The notes: generated by a model not told the origin, from the letters alone. DNA of 64,000 bases from an uncultured Chloroflexota bacterium (GCA_902791025.1 CADATZ010000014.1:1-64000); one strand, 5' to 3'. Positions 34,649-43,662 are shown, counted from the first letter of the stretch. A program made the numbers and translations.

Positions 34649-35713
34649 TCAGCGCGGATTACTGAAACGGTCCACACTCGCCCGGAATTGTTCCAATGCT
34701 TCTTCACTCTCAAGAATAGCACCGGCACCACGGGCTACACTCGTCATCGGGTCATCAGCCACCCAGACACGAATCCCAAGTTCATCATTCAAACGGTCAG
34801 CCATTCCCAAAATCTGTGCACCACCGCCGGAAAGGCAGATACCAGTTTCAATCAGGTCCGCAACCAGTTCCGGAGGAGCTTCATCAATAGCATCTTTGAT
34901 CGTGTCAACCATCACCTGGATCGAACCGGAAATCGCTTCACGGATCTCAACAGAAGAGACTTCAACAGCTTCCGGCAAACCGGTCACAAGATTGCGGCCT
35001 CGTATAATCATGGTTTTTTCTGTTGGAAGCGGGAACGCAGATGCGATGGATATTTTTGTCTGTTCAGCCATCCGCTCACCAATAAATAAATTATAGCGGT
35101 TGCGGACATAGGTGATAATATCCTGTTCCAGTTCATCACCCGCTACACGAAGTGAGCGGAATACAACGATCTCATTCAGGGAAAGAATAGCGACTTCTGT
35201 TGTACCGCCGCCGATATCGACCACCATCGTACCGCGTATCTCATTAATCGGCAAACCAATCCCGATAGCGGTAGCTTTCGGCTCTTCTATGAGATAAATT
35301 TCGCGCGCACCGGCAGCCATTGCAGCGTCATAAACCGCACGGCGTTCAACATCTGTTGCGCCGCAGGGTATGCCGATCACAACACGGGGACGAGGAAAAG
35401 GTGCAATTGATTGCTGATGTGCTCTGCCGATGAAATAACCAAGCATTGCCTGCGTGATTTCAAATTCAGAGATAACGCCATCCCGCAGAGGTCTTATCAC
35501 GGACAGGTTTGCAGGTGTTCTGCCAACCATCTCTTTCGCCTGCATCCCAATCGCGACAGGTCTTTTCGTTCTTTTTTCTACAGCAACCCACGACGGCTCA
35601 TTGATAACAATTCCCTTCCCGCGAACGTACACAAGGGTATTCGCAGTACCGAGATCGATACCGATATCCAGTGAGAATAAACCCAAAAGCCAGTTTAATG
35701 GATTGAATGCCAA
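34649..35713 (-). CDS. mreB: rod shape-determining protein MreB (bacterial actin)
   Basis: Actin-like filament protein that guides lateral wall synthesis, 354 residues. It has the phosphate-1 loop DIGIDLGTANTLVYVRGKG, RPLRDGVISEFEITQAML, the phosphate-2 motif VVDIGGGTTEVAILSL and the adenosine-site GICLSGGGAQILGM. The start is a TTG at 35713, supported by CGGAG 7 bases upstream and by the start of homology. First gene of the mreBCD-mrdA operon. A TATAAT on the minus strand (35764-35769) is the likely -10 box, though the -35 is poor. Confidence 0.95.
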   Translation of the reverse strand: MAFNPLNWLLGLFSLDIGIDLGTANTLVYVRGKGIVINEPSWVAVEKRTKRPVAIGMQAKEMVGRTPANLSVIRPLRDGVISEFEITQAMLGYFIGRAHQQSIAPFPRPRVVIGIPCGATDVERRAVYDAAMAAGAREIYLIEEPKATAIGIGLPINEIRGTMVVDIGGGTTEVAILSLNEIVVFRSLRVAGDELEQDIITYVRNRYNLFIGERMAEQTKISIASAFPLPTEKTMIIRGRNLVTGLPEAVEVSSVEIREAISGSIQVMVDTIKDAIDEAPPELVADLIETGICLSGGGAQILGMADRLNDELGIRVWVADDPMTSVARGAGAILESEEALEQFRASVDRFSNPR

Positions 35714-35827
35714 GACCGTACTCCGAAATATGATTGAAGACTATTTGTACAGCTTCTGGATTTATTATACCAAACTTTTAAATTTTTTTAAGGTTTTTGC
35801 CGTCTTCTAAAATTTCTAATATTTATT

Positions 35828-36493
35828 TTACAAATTCTCTAAATGTTTAGGCAAATCATTGACTGTATCCAGGATCAAATCCGGTTTGTGCAGCTTTAAT
35901 AACTGTAAAGAATCAAATCCGCTCTTCACAGCCACGGCATATGCCCCTGCGCGATGGGCACAAAGTATATCAAATATCGTATCACCTACCAATATACAAT
36001 TTTCCGGTTTGACACCCGCCTCTTCGGCTATTTTCAGCATCGGTGCCGGATGCGGTTTGATATAGGTACAATCCTCTGAAGAAATAACGATTTTAATGTA
36101 TTTCTCCAGATGGAATTTTTTTATGAAAGCCTCGGTGCTTTGTCTGCCGCCGGATGTAATGATTCCAAGCATATATTTTTCACTGAGCCTTTTCAGTGTT
36201 TTGCGCATTCCGGGAACTTCTTTATATTTGTATTCCTTTTCAACTGAATATTTGCTGTGGACCTTACTGATGATTTTGTCCAAATGTACAAGATCAAGCA
36301 GCCTGTAAAAACCATGCAGGACTGTTTCACCAGCCATTACTACCGGCCTGGTGATTTTTTTTAAATTTTTTTCGGATACAAATGGAATGATTTTATGCCC
36401 GATGGATGCAGTTTTTTCTACATAGTAATCATCAGTCTCTGCCAAAGTGCCGTCTACATCAAATACGATTAACCTGATATTTGTCATGTTCAT
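35828..36493 (-). CDS. HAD-family hydrolase (phosphoglycolate phosphatase-like)
   Basis: 221 residues, cytoplasmic. HAD motif I is [13 protein letters not shown] (nucleophile Asp in DVDGT), motif II IITSGGR, and the C-terminal motif [18 protein letters not shown]. The helical cap between motifs I and II is of the Gph/PGP type. The substrate is unknown (phosphoglycolate, pyrophosphate or a sugar phosphate). The ATG lies 7 bases after a TATAAT, so the transcript is probably leaderless. It lies between mreB and the divergent ugpC. Confidence 0.88.
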   Translation of the reverse strand: MNMTNIRLIVFDVDGTLAETDDYYVEKTASIGHKIIPFVSEKNLKKITRPVVMAGETVLHGFYRLLDLVHLDKIISKVHSKYSVEKEYKYKEVPGMRKTLKRLSEKYMLGIITSGGRQSTEAFIKKFHLEKYIKIVISSEDCTYIKPHPAPMLKIAEEAGVKPENCILVGDTIFDILCAHRAGAYAVAVKSGFDSLQLLKLHKPDLILDTVNDLPKHLENL

Positions 36494-36500
36494 AGTAATA

Positions 36501-36530
36501 ATTATACATATAAATTATTAAGAATCACAA
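36501..36530 (-). promoter_or_regulatory. promoter of the HAD hydrolase gene (leaderless)
   Basis: On the minus strand TTGTGA (36525-36530) and TATAAT (36501-36506) are 18 bases apart. Only 7 bases (TATTACT) separate the -10 box from the ATG at 36493. Confidence 0.65.
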
Positions 36531-36580
36531 TTTTTACGAGAAAATGCAAATTTTCTTCACAAAATTATTTCGTTACAGAC

Positions 36581-36609
36581 TTCACAGCTTTCAATTTTGC
36601 TGTTATAAT
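36581..36609 (+). promoter_or_regulatory. ugpC promoter
   Basis: TTCACA (36581-36586) and TATAAT (36604-36609) are separated by exactly 17 bases. A leader of about 30 bases with GGAGG (36634-36638) follows, before the ATG at 36647. Confidence 0.78.
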
Positions 36610-36646
36610 CAAATCACTATACACTACCGAAACGGAGGAATATTTA

Positions 36647-37759
36647 ATGGCAAGTGTTACTTATGATCATGTTGTAAAACGATTTGGTGATGTTGAAGTT
36701 TTGAAAGACATCAATATCCCGATCAAAGACAAGGAATTTTTGGTATTGGTTGGCCCGTCCGGCTGCGGTAAATCAACCGCTCTGCGCTGCCTGGCCGGTT
36801 TGGAAGAAGTTACCGAAGGTGAAATCCGCATCGGTGACCGTGTCGTGAACGATGTCGCACCGAAAGATCGTGACATTGCCATGGTATTCCAGTCTTACGC
36901 TCTTTATCCGCACATGACCGTGTATGATAACATGGCCTTCGGTTTGAAGCTTCGCAAGACCCCGAAGGAAGAAATTGACCGCAAGGTGAAAGCCGCTGCT
37001 GAATCTTTGGGCCTCGAACGTCTGCTCCAGCGCCGCCCGCGTGAACTGTCCGGTGGTCAGCGCCAGCGTGTTGCCCTCGGCCGTGCAATCGTCCGTACTC
37101 CTCAGGTCTTCCTCTTCGATGAACCGCTCTCCAACCTGGATGCGAAACTGAGAGTTCAGACCCGTTCTGAAATTTCTAAACTGCATCAGAAGGTTCAGAC
37201 CACATTCATTTACGTTACCCATGACCAGGTTGAAGCTATGACTATGGCTGACCGCATTGCTGTCATGAACAAGGGTTATGTCCAGCAGCTGGATACCCCG
37301 CAGACACTTTACGATTATCCTGCCAACCTCTTCGTTGCCGGCTTCATCGGCTCCCCGTCCATGAACTTCTTCAATGCCAAGATCAAGGTTGAAGGTGAAA
37401 AAGCCTACGTCTTCAACAATGACTTCTGCGTCGAAATTCCTGAATCCCGCAAGAAGGCCTACATGGGTATGCACATGAAGGACATCATCTTCGGTATCCG
37501 CCCTGAAAATATTCATAATCCTGAATATTGCCCGGCCAACATCATCAAAGCCCCGATCAAGGCCAAGGTTGATGTCACCGAATTGATGGGTAATGAAATC
37601 TTCGTTTATGCCCTTTCCGGCAGCACTCAGTTTGTTGCTCGTGTCGATCCCCGCAGCCGCTACAAGGTTGGCGACGAAATCGAACTGACCATGGATATGA
37701 CCAACTTCCATATCTTCGATCCGTCACTTGATGCCGACAACCCGGTTGCTGTTCGCTAA
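36647..37759 (+). CDS. ugpC: sugar ABC transporter ATP-binding protein (UgpC/MsmX type)
   Basis: ATPase subunit for CUT1-family carbohydrate importers, 370 residues. Walker [10 protein letters not shown] is at 36-44, the Q-loop at [12 protein letters not shown], the signature [15 protein letters not shown], and Walker [17 protein letters not shown]. The C-terminal TOBE-like regulatory domain includes [11 protein letters not shown]. It stands alone without permease or binding-protein genes, as does MsmX/MsmK, which energise several sugar importers. Codon use is visibly more GC-ending than in neighbouring genes, which suggests high expression. It has a strong promoter and terminator of its own. 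Confidence 0.93.
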   Translation: MASVTYDHVVKRFGDVEVLKDINIPIKDKEFLVLVGPSGCGKSTALRCLAGLEEVTEGEIRIGDRVVNDVAPKDRDIAMVFQSYALYPHMTVYDNMAFGLKLRKTPKEEIDRKVKAAAESLGLERLLQRRPRELSGGQRQRVALGRAIVRTPQVFLFDEPLSNLDAKLRVQTRSEISKLHQKVQTTFIYVTHDQVEAMTMADRIAVMNKGYVQQLDTPQTLYDYPANLFVAGFIGSPSMNFFNAKIKVEGEKAYVFNNDFCVEIPESRKKAYMGMHMKDIIFGIRPENIHNPEYCPANIIKAPIKAKVDVTELMGNEIFVYALSGSTQFVARVDPRSRYKVGDEIELTMDMTNFHIFDPSLDADNPVAVR

Positions 37760-37784
37760 ACAATCTAAACTTTAAACCTAAAAA

Positions 37785-37810
37785 AACTGCCGGAAATCCG
37801 GCAGTTTTTT
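37785..37810 (+). terminator. ugpC terminator
   Basis: AACTGCCGG pairs with CCGGCAGTT around a 4-base loop, followed by TTTTTT. Confidence 0.9.
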
Positions 37811-37905
37811 GATGCGAACATGCAGCGCCGCACATGGGTACAGACACGCTTGTGTTGGCTTCGCGACAGCAAGGTATCAGTCCCCAAGTGCTTCTTTCTG
37901 AAAAG
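37811..37905. repeat. palindromic repeat, copy R4
   Basis: An arm beginning GCGCCGCACATGGGTACAGA pairs with one ending AGTCCCCAAGTGCTTC, with loop GGCTTCGCG; the right end is TTCTGAAAAG. It occupies all the space between the ugpC terminator and the stop codon of the convergent esterase gene, touching that stop codon. Confidence 0.82.
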
Positions 37906-38661
37906 TTACAATTTTGTTTTTATTCGAAACCCATCAGAGTACCATTTCAAATAATCAGGCAGATATCTGGTCCAATACTGTACATCATGCCCACCGTCTC
38001 CGATGACCAATTCGTGTGGATAAAACAGATCCAGCAATTGTTCTGAAAATTCCGAGCCGATTCGTATCGCATTATCCTGATTCCCAATATCTATACGAAT
38101 CCGCAGGTTTGGAATATCCGGATGGTCACGTATGATCCCGTAAATTTTCGGCAGAGAAAAGAAAGCATTTGCGGGACTGTGGACGCCAACGTTTCCAAAA
38201 CGACCGTAATGTTCAAAAGCAAAATATTGAGCCCATTGTGCTCCGCGTGAAATACCTCCAATCGCGGTATTATCAGGCGAGGGATCAATCGGAAAGTTTT
38301 CTTCTACAAATGGCATCACATTTAATAAAAACTCGTCGTGGAATTTTGATTCATAAATGTCCTCCATATAAGCAACATCATGCGGAAGGACAACGAAAAA
38401 TGGAATTATTTCTCCGGTTTCATATAATGAATTCAGCACATCCAGCAATCCCATCTCTTCCCATACAGTGGGCTGCTGCCATCTTCCATGGATCAGATAC
38501 AAAACCGGATATACGGAATCTTCATCAATATTAACAGGCGAATATACATAAATGTCCGGCTCTTCATAATACGCCATCGTAAAAAAATCGGCTTTCGCCG
38601 ATATATTTTGAAAGACCAGTAATATTGATCCCAACAGAATAAATAGAATTTTCCGGAACAT
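37906..38661 (-). CDS. secreted esterase, paralogue of the 26.2-kb esterase
   Basis: 251 residues from the ATG at 38661, which begins a good signal peptide (MFRKILFILLGSILLVFQNI, ending near SAKA). A GTG at 38691 is an alternative that overlaps the gene upstream; neither has a clear ribosome-binding site. The alpha/beta-hydrolase pattern is YPVLYLIHGRWQQPTVWEE, FFVVLPHD and the nucleophile elbow GGISRGAQWAQYFAFEH. A downstream Asp (IRIDIGNQDNAI) and His (GDGGHDVQYW) complete the triad. It closely parallels the esterase at 26184-26966 along its whole length. The substrate is unknown. Confidence 0.85.
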   Translation of the reverse strand: MFRKILFILLGSILLVFQNISAKADFFTMAYYEEPDIYVYSPVNIDEDSVYPVLYLIHGRWQQPTVWEEMGLLDVLNSLYETGEIIPFFVVLPHDVAYMEDIYESKFHDEFLLNVMPFVEENFPIDPSPDNTAIGGISRGAQWAQYFAFEHYGRFGNVGVHSPANAFFSLPKIYGIIRDHPDIPNLRIRIDIGNQDNAIRIGSEFSEQLLDLFYPHELVIGDGGHDVQYWTRYLPDYLKWYSDGFRIKTKL

Positions 38662-38680
38662 ATATGCAAAATTCAAAGGG

Positions 38681-39112
38681 TCATATTGCACGGATCCCGC
38701 GATAATTTCGTGAGGTGACTGTTTTCAATATCGTATTAGCGTTCTTATTCAAAATATCGCCCAGCTCAGCGGAACTCAGCGGTTGATTTCCGCGAGACAA
38801 CAGAACACGAAAGATGCTGTCAGTAAGAGGTCCGTTTTCCTGAATAAATCCATTTTGACGGGCACAATGAGAAAACAGACAGTCAATCAGAACATCTTTT
38901 TGTTCCACCTCTCCGGTTTCCGGATCTACAACATCAATCAAGTCAGATGAATCAACTGTTTCCTTGAATTGTGTGTAATGCTCTTCACAAAGATAACCGG
39001 TGAGAAGTGTACGCCAGTTCTGTTCTTTTGTCTTCCAGTATTCAAAGTCAATAAACAGCGGAGTATCCACTGTAACTTTCATATATGCGGGTTTCTTTTC
39101 TGCTTCAGCCAT
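38681..39112 (-). CDS. conserved small protein of unknown function
   Basis: 143 residues from the ATG at 39112, supported by GAGGA 6 bases upstream (a TTG lies 21 bases earlier). It is cytoplasmic, with no signal peptide. The C-terminal half (SIFRVLLSRGNQPLSSAELGDILNKNANTILKTV) resembles a winged-helix fold. Its start is one base after the stop of the 522-residue protein gene upstream, which is followed by a similar helix-turn-helix-like pattern, so the two proteins probably act together. No function can be assigned. Confidence 0.7.
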   Translation of the reverse strand: MAEAEKKPAYMKVTVDTPLFIDFEYWKTKEQNWRTLLTGYLCEEHYTQFKETVDSSDLIDVVDPETGEVEQKDVLIDCLFSHCARQNGFIQENGPLTDSIFRVLLSRGNQPLSSAELGDILNKNANTILKTVTSRNYRGIRAI

Positions 39113-39113
39113 T

Positions 39114-40682
39114 TTATTCCTCGTCTTTATCAATCAATTTAAAATACATATCGTCGATCCGCTGGATAGAATTTTCCGTCAAAAGGATTGAATACAACAG
39201 CCGCGGCGGTATGCGGCGCAGCATGTTCATTGCTGCATATATTTCATTGAAATGAATGATCCCCTGCGGGTTATCTTTTGCCAACTCTTTAAAGACCAGC
39301 TCGAGCTGCCTGGTAATGTTCGCTTCTTTACGGTTATTCGTTTCCCAGAAGGTATCCAACTGAGGAGAATTCTCGACATAAATTGCCATGCGTTCATCAA
39401 ATTCGGTCGTTACTTTATGTTGATTGGTAACGAATGAGAAATGATTTTTTTCATCCAAATTGAAGGAAAGGATCCAATCTTTGGAAGACCGCGGCGGAAT
39501 CAGCTCCAATTCAATGATGCCGGGATCATCTGTACGATTGATTCTGAAAATGCTGCCAGGTATGATGCCATTCGCGCGATACCAGGGCTTCAATCCACAG
39601 ACATAATTTTTGGATAGAATCACCCAACCGATAAAAGTTTCTCCCGTTTTCTTATCACGGAAATTAAATACAACACTATCGGTTTCATTTGCGGTTGGGA
39701 AAATGGATTGGAGAGAGCCAATTAAAGGTACCGTGCCTGCCTTCCAATGAGGATAAGATAAGGTTACGCGGAAAGAATCAGCCGATTCCGTTGGTTCAAT
39801 GAGCTGATCCTCTTCAAGTTCATCCTGAATTCCTGAGAATGCAATATTATCACCGATAGTTTCAACACCAAATGTTCGGAGATCGTCATTGAATTTCAGT
39901 GTCATCGGAGTTTTACGTACATCTTCCGGCTGCATTTCCTTGAGTGTCCACAGCACAACATTTGCCGGGCCTACTTCGCCGAAACGGTCATCATTTTGCA
40001 TGGCATAATTGAAGGAGAAAACTGTCAGTTCCGGGTTGCTGTCCATCGGATATTCGAGCTGTTCGAGTATTTCTTCTGTATGCATCGGCTGACCTTCCGC
40101 CATTTCCAAAACTGCTTCAGCAAGATTGAGATAACCTGGGTTTACATCCGTCAAAAGAGCCTGGGGAAACCAGAAATTTCCGATTCGTACGAGATCGTCG
40201 TTTTCGGAAAGCACTGAGGCAATATTCTTTGCGATCCGCCGTCCGTATTTTCTGGAGACATACTTAGGATCCAATAAATTCTGATCCGGATTGTCATAAT
40301 CATACTTGTTCAATTTATGAGCTTCAAGCCCGGACGCGTAATCCTTTTTGCTCCCATCATCAAAAGCAACAGTAATAACTGTAAATTTTCCCAAAGCGGG
40401 ATTGATGCCATCACGGACGGATTCAACGATGCCGCGTATGCCATTTTGGAGAGGAAATTCAATTTCGTCTCCCACTGCGTAAGATTTTGACGGACGATAA
40501 TAATGGTCGTCCTTTTTAGGTTCTTCAGCTCCGGATTTTTTGTATTGTTTGATTCGATTTTCTATCAATGTCTCCGCCAATTGAAGCGGAGTCATAGGTG
40601 TTTCCTCTTCCAAAAGGCGGTTATATATCAAATCAAGATCATTATTATCAATTGTTGTCGATGACCAATCAAGCGTGTTCAT
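39114..40682 (-). CDS. conserved protein of unknown function, HARE-HTH-like segment
   Basis: 522 residues from the ATG at 40682, with AAGGAT 8 bases upstream. No signal peptide or membrane segment. Residues about 185-250 (LNLAEAVLEMAEGQPMHTEE, EYPMDSNPELTVFSFNYAMQ, NDDRFGEVGPANVVLWTL) resemble the HARE-HTH domain, a winged helix linked to chromatin, RNA polymerase delta and restriction proteins. The beginning (about 70-120) has a small barrel-like region (VGDEIEFPLQNGIRGIVESVRDGI). The rest is unrecognised. The domain suggestion is by eye. It forms a tight two-gene unit with the 143-residue protein, downstream of the M23 peptidase gene. Confidence 0.7.
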   Translation of the reverse strand: MNTLDWSSTTIDNNDLDLIYNRLLEEETPMTPLQLAETLIENRIKQYKKSGAEEPKKDDHYYRPSKSYAVGDEIEFPLQNGIRGIVESVRDGINPALGKFTVITVAFDDGSKKDYASGLEAHKLNKYDYDNPDQNLLDPKYVSRKYGRRIAKNIASVLSENDDLVRIGNFWFPQALLTDVNPGYLNLAEAVLEMAEGQPMHTEEILEQLEYPMDSNPELTVFSFNYAMQNDDRFGEVGPANVVLWTLKEMQPEDVRKTPMTLKFNDDLRTFGVETIGDNIAFSGIQDELEEDQLIEPTESADSFRVTLSYPHWKAGTVPLIGSLQSIFPTANETDSVVFNFRDKKTGETFIGWVILSKNYVCGLKPWYRANGIIPGSIFRINRTDDPGIIELELIPPRSSKDWILSFNLDEKNHFSFVTNQHKVTTEFDERMAIYVENSPQLDTFWETNNRKEANITRQLELVFKELAKDNPQGIIHFNEIYAAMNMLRRIPPRLLYSILLTENSIQRIDDMYFKLIDKDEE

Positions 40683-40707
40683 AATCAAATATCCTTTACC
40701 GAAATTT

Positions 40708-42123
40708 CTACGGGAACTGTGTACTCAGCCATGTTACCGGATTTACATAGGTTGAGTTAATGATCACTTCCCAATGCAAATGGGGACCGACAGACCGGCC
40801 GGTATTACCGATCAAACCGATCAGATCTCCTCGTTTCACTTCCTGACCTGCAGAGACTAATAATTGTGATTGATGAGAATAAGAGGTATAAACACCCCAG
40901 CCATGATCAATTACAGTAAAATTGCCATGAATCGGGAGCAAGTCAGCAAAGAGCACAGTACCATCCGCCGCAGCATAGATGTTGATATTATCAGCTGTCA
41001 TAACGCCGAAATCAACACCGGAATGGTAATTGTGGAAAACACCGTTATTATAGGTCCGGCGATTGCCGAATCCGGAAACGAAATAAGGTTCATCTACCGG
41101 GAAAGACATCATGGTTCCCCATCTGCGGACAGGTGATGTCTGGTTTAAATTCTGCACAGTCTGGGTATCCAATACCTGGTTTTCCTCTTCAAGCGTGGAA
41201 GCGTCAACCCCTTCAACCACTTCGCTTGCAAAAATACCAGCCGCGATAATGATTGGCTGATGCAGTTCAAAATGTTCCTGAGCCTGATTTCGTCCGGTGA
41301 TGTTCAACTGGTTCAATCCCACGGTTTCCATGGCGTCAATTCCCAGCATCGCATACCAGTCATCAGTGTCACCATCCCTGAAAAAGCGGAGATTGTAATT
41401 GCCGACTGAACCGCCAAGACTTTCTATGTTCTCCGCGTTAACGTGAACAACGTGAGTTTCGCCTTGTGTCAGCGGAAGCTGTTTCACTTCAATCGTACTG
41501 ACAAAAGGAGCTACAGAATGTGCTTCAAATTTTCCGGAAGTTTCATTTGTTTTTCCGAAAAGCACCTGAGAATCCGCAAAATCCCAAACGCCCTCAGCTC
41601 TGTTGATTTTCTGCAATGCCGCAGGAGAAAGCCCAAGTCTGGCACTTTTCAGCAGAAGGGTATCGCCTTTGTCAAAATTGGAAACTGCGGAGATGGAATT
41701 AGCCCGGTCATTGCTGATCGTTGTCAGGAGGCTCCCGATATATAATTCTGTCGGTGAAATCAGTGTATTGATCTCACCAAGCTTTTCCGGTTCCATTCCG
41801 GAAAGGATACTCAGTGTATCCAACGTATCTCCTATATTGATATAACGGGTAGCAATAGACCCTTCCACGCCTGCAAGTGTGGGAATTTTGATCCGTGTGC
41901 CGATTGAAATCGCATTGACATCAGGGATATTATTGATCGACAATATGTCGTCAACTGTGGTGTTAAACATAGCAGCTACGATTGAAAGAAAATCTCCTTC
42001 CTCAATCGTATACTCAGCGTAAACTTCTTCGTCTTCAGCTTTTACAGGTAAGTAAAAAGAAACACAAAAAAATAACGAGACCAATAAAACCGTAAGGCAG
42101 CGGCGGCAAAAACGATTCTTCAT
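40708..42123 (-). CDS. secreted LysM-M23 peptidoglycan endopeptidase
   Basis: 471 residues. A signal peptide (about 1-29) is followed by a LysM domain (YTIEEGDFLSIVAAMFNTTVDDIL, about 37-84), a second degenerate LysM-like stretch (INIGDTLDTLSILSGM), a middle region of unknown fold, and a C-terminal M23 peptidase domain. The M23 zinc ligands are in NYHSGVDFG (HxxxD) and GPHLHWEV (HxH), and the SYSHQSQL motif is present. It should cut peptide cross-links in the wall. The gene is placed near cell-envelope genes. Promoter elements upstream are unclear. Confidence 0.9.
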   Translation of the reverse strand: MKNRFCRRCLTVLLVSLFFCVSFYLPVKAEDEEVYAEYTIEEGDFLSIVAAMFNTTVDDILSINNIPDVNAISIGTRIKIPTLAGVEGSIATRYINIGDTLDTLSILSGMEPEKLGEINTLISPTELYIGSLLTTISNDRANSISAVSNFDKGDTLLLKSARLGLSPAALQKINRAEGVWDFADSQVLFGKTNETSGKFEAHSVAPFVSTIEVKQLPLTQGETHVVHVNAENIESLGGSVGNYNLRFFRDGDTDDWYAMLGIDAMETVGLNQLNITGRNQAQEHFELHQPIIIAAGIFASEVVEGVDASTLEEENQVLDTQTVQNLNQTSPVRRWGTMMSFPVDEPYFVSGFGNRRTYNNGVFHNYHSGVDFGVMTADNINIYAAADGTVLFADLLPIHGNFTVIDHGWGVYTSYSHQSQLLVSAGQEVKRGDLIGLIGNTGRSVGPHLHWEVIINSTYVNPVTWLSTQFP

Positions 42124-42229
42124 ATATACTTACCCTATTTTATCATGGTTTTAAGTCAAATCACATGAATGGGATGGTGAAATATGTCAGATAATTTATA
42201 CGGATTTTATTTTTCTTTCTTCTGTTGCA

Positions 42230-42325
42230 GCCATTCAAAATGCTACACACCTGTACAGTTTTTTGAATGTGGTAAGCCTGCTCAAAAAACTGTACTGTGT
42301 GCAGCGCTCCTGGTACTGAATAGTT
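42230..42325. repeat. palindromic repeat, copy R5
   Basis: The stem is TGTACAGTTTTTTGA against TCAAAAAACTGTAC (14 perfect pairs), with an AAGCC loop and ends CATTCAAAAT and GTACTGAATAG. The stem sequence differs from R1, R3, R4 and R6 but still pairs. It ends exactly at the larC stop codon. The 42124-42323 gap contains nothing else recognisable. Confidence 0.8.
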
Positions 42326-43634
42326 AAATCAGATTTATCACTTCCTCTATGGAAAGATTCTGCTCTCTGGCAATTCGCGCAAGATCATCATGTTCAAACT
42401 TTGTCCGGGTTACCCCATACCCAAAGGAAATCTTTTTCTGGATATCTCCGTATGGTGTTTGGATTGTTTCAAACTTTCGATCCAAAACGTAACGGTTCAT
42501 GACCGCTTCCCGGATGCCGATGGTCGTAGTATGCTTGAAAAGGGCTTTGACGATCTTGTCTTTTTCTTCATCCATACAAATGACGCAGATTCGTGTGGCA
42601 GGCCGTGACTTTTTCATATTGATCGGAATCGTGTAAACATCCTTTGCGCCTGCTTCAAATAAACGCTCACAAGCAAAACCTATTCTTTCAGCTGTCATGT
42701 CATCCACATTGCAGGAAAGCTCAAGAATCGTATCCTTATGATCTTCTGTTTCGCCCAGCGTCATTCGGACACAATTGGCCCATTGAAAATCCTTCTTTCC
42801 CATTCCGTATCCGACAGCAAGTGGTTTCATTACCGGCATTGATCCAAAACGAGTGGCAAAATGCTTCAACAGAGCAGCACCGGTTGGTGTACAAAGTTCG
42901 CCTTTGACCTCACCACCATAGATTGGGACGTCTTTGAGAATATGGAGCGTCGCGGGAGCAGGAACCGGCAAAATACCATGAGCACATTTCACCTGACCGC
43001 TGCCGACATGTATTGGGGAAACCACCACTTCATCCGGAGCAATCTCATTCATCAGCAGACATACAGCTGTGATATCTGTCACCGCGTCCATGGTTCCAAC
43101 TTCATGAAAATGAATATCCGTTATCGGTACACCGTGAACATGGCTCTCCGCTTCCGCAATGAGCCTATAAACGGAAAGGACATCCGTCTGAACCTTTTCC
43201 GGCAGATGAAGTCCGTTAATGATCGATTCAATTTCTGCCATACTGCTGTGATGATGGTGGTGATGTTCCGGTTCATCATGATGGTGAACATAAACGGGAT
43301 GATCATCCATATGACTATGAAAATGAATATGATCATGATCGTGCGAATGTTCATGTGTATGAAGAGGGAGAGGATGCCGCGCAAGGATCTGTTTTGAATC
43401 AAGAGGATGGTCATGCATATGGTCATCCTCTTCCGTATTGTTGACCAGTACGCTGAAATGAGTTCCAAGGATCCCGCATTTTTCCGTACTTTCCTTCTTA
43501 ACAGTGACACCGGGAATACCAAGACCGTTCAATTTCGCAATAAAAGCATCGGAGTCAGGCAGCAGCTCCAGCAGAGCGGCAGTGAGCATATCACCCGCAG
43601 CGCCCATTCCGCAGTCGATATATAATGTTTTCAT
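42324..43634 (-). CDS. larC: nickel-pincer cofactor biosynthesis protein LarC
   Basis: Inserts nickel into the pyridinium dithiocarboxylate pincer cofactor of lactate racemase and related enzymes, using CTP. 436 residues. N-terminal MKTLYIDCGMGAAGDMLTAA is diagnostic. A very His-rich segment (about 72-132, with HHHHHHSS) probably stores or binds nickel. Later motifs are DIHFHEVGTMDAVTDI, CTPTGAALLKHF and ELSCNVDDMTAERIGF. In some lactobacilli the gene needs a programmed frameshift; here it is one continuous reading frame. No larA, larB or larE is in the window, so the cofactor may serve an enzyme encoded elsewhere. Confidence 0.92.
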   Translation of the reverse strand: MKTLYIDCGMGAAGDMLTAALLELLPDSDAFIAKLNGLGIPGVTVKKESTEKCGILGTHFSVLVNNTEEDDHMHDHPLDSKQILARHPLPLHTHEHSHDHDHIHFHSHMDDHPVYVHHHDEPEHHHHHHSSMAEIESIINGLHLPEKVQTDVLSVYRLIAEAESHVHGVPITDIHFHEVGTMDAVTDITAVCLLMNEIAPDEVVVSPIHVGSGQVKCAHGILPVPAPATLHILKDVPIYGGEVKGELCTPTGAALLKHFATRFGSMPVMKPLAVGYGMGKKDFQWANCVRMTLGETEDHKDTILELSCNVDDMTAERIGFACERLFEAGAKDVYTIPINMKKSRPATRICVICMDEEKDKIVKALFKHTTTIGIREAVMNRYVLDRKFETIQTPYGDIQKKISFGYGVTRTKFEHDDLARIAREQNLSIEEVINLI

Positions 43635-43662
43635 CTATATATTCCAATTGTTATTGTTTAAA

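Noticed and set aside
43230..43340. Repeated CATGATGATGG-like units suggesting a CRISPR or satellite
   Set aside because: They are the histidine codons of the His-rich region of LarC, with no regular repeat-spacer spacing.
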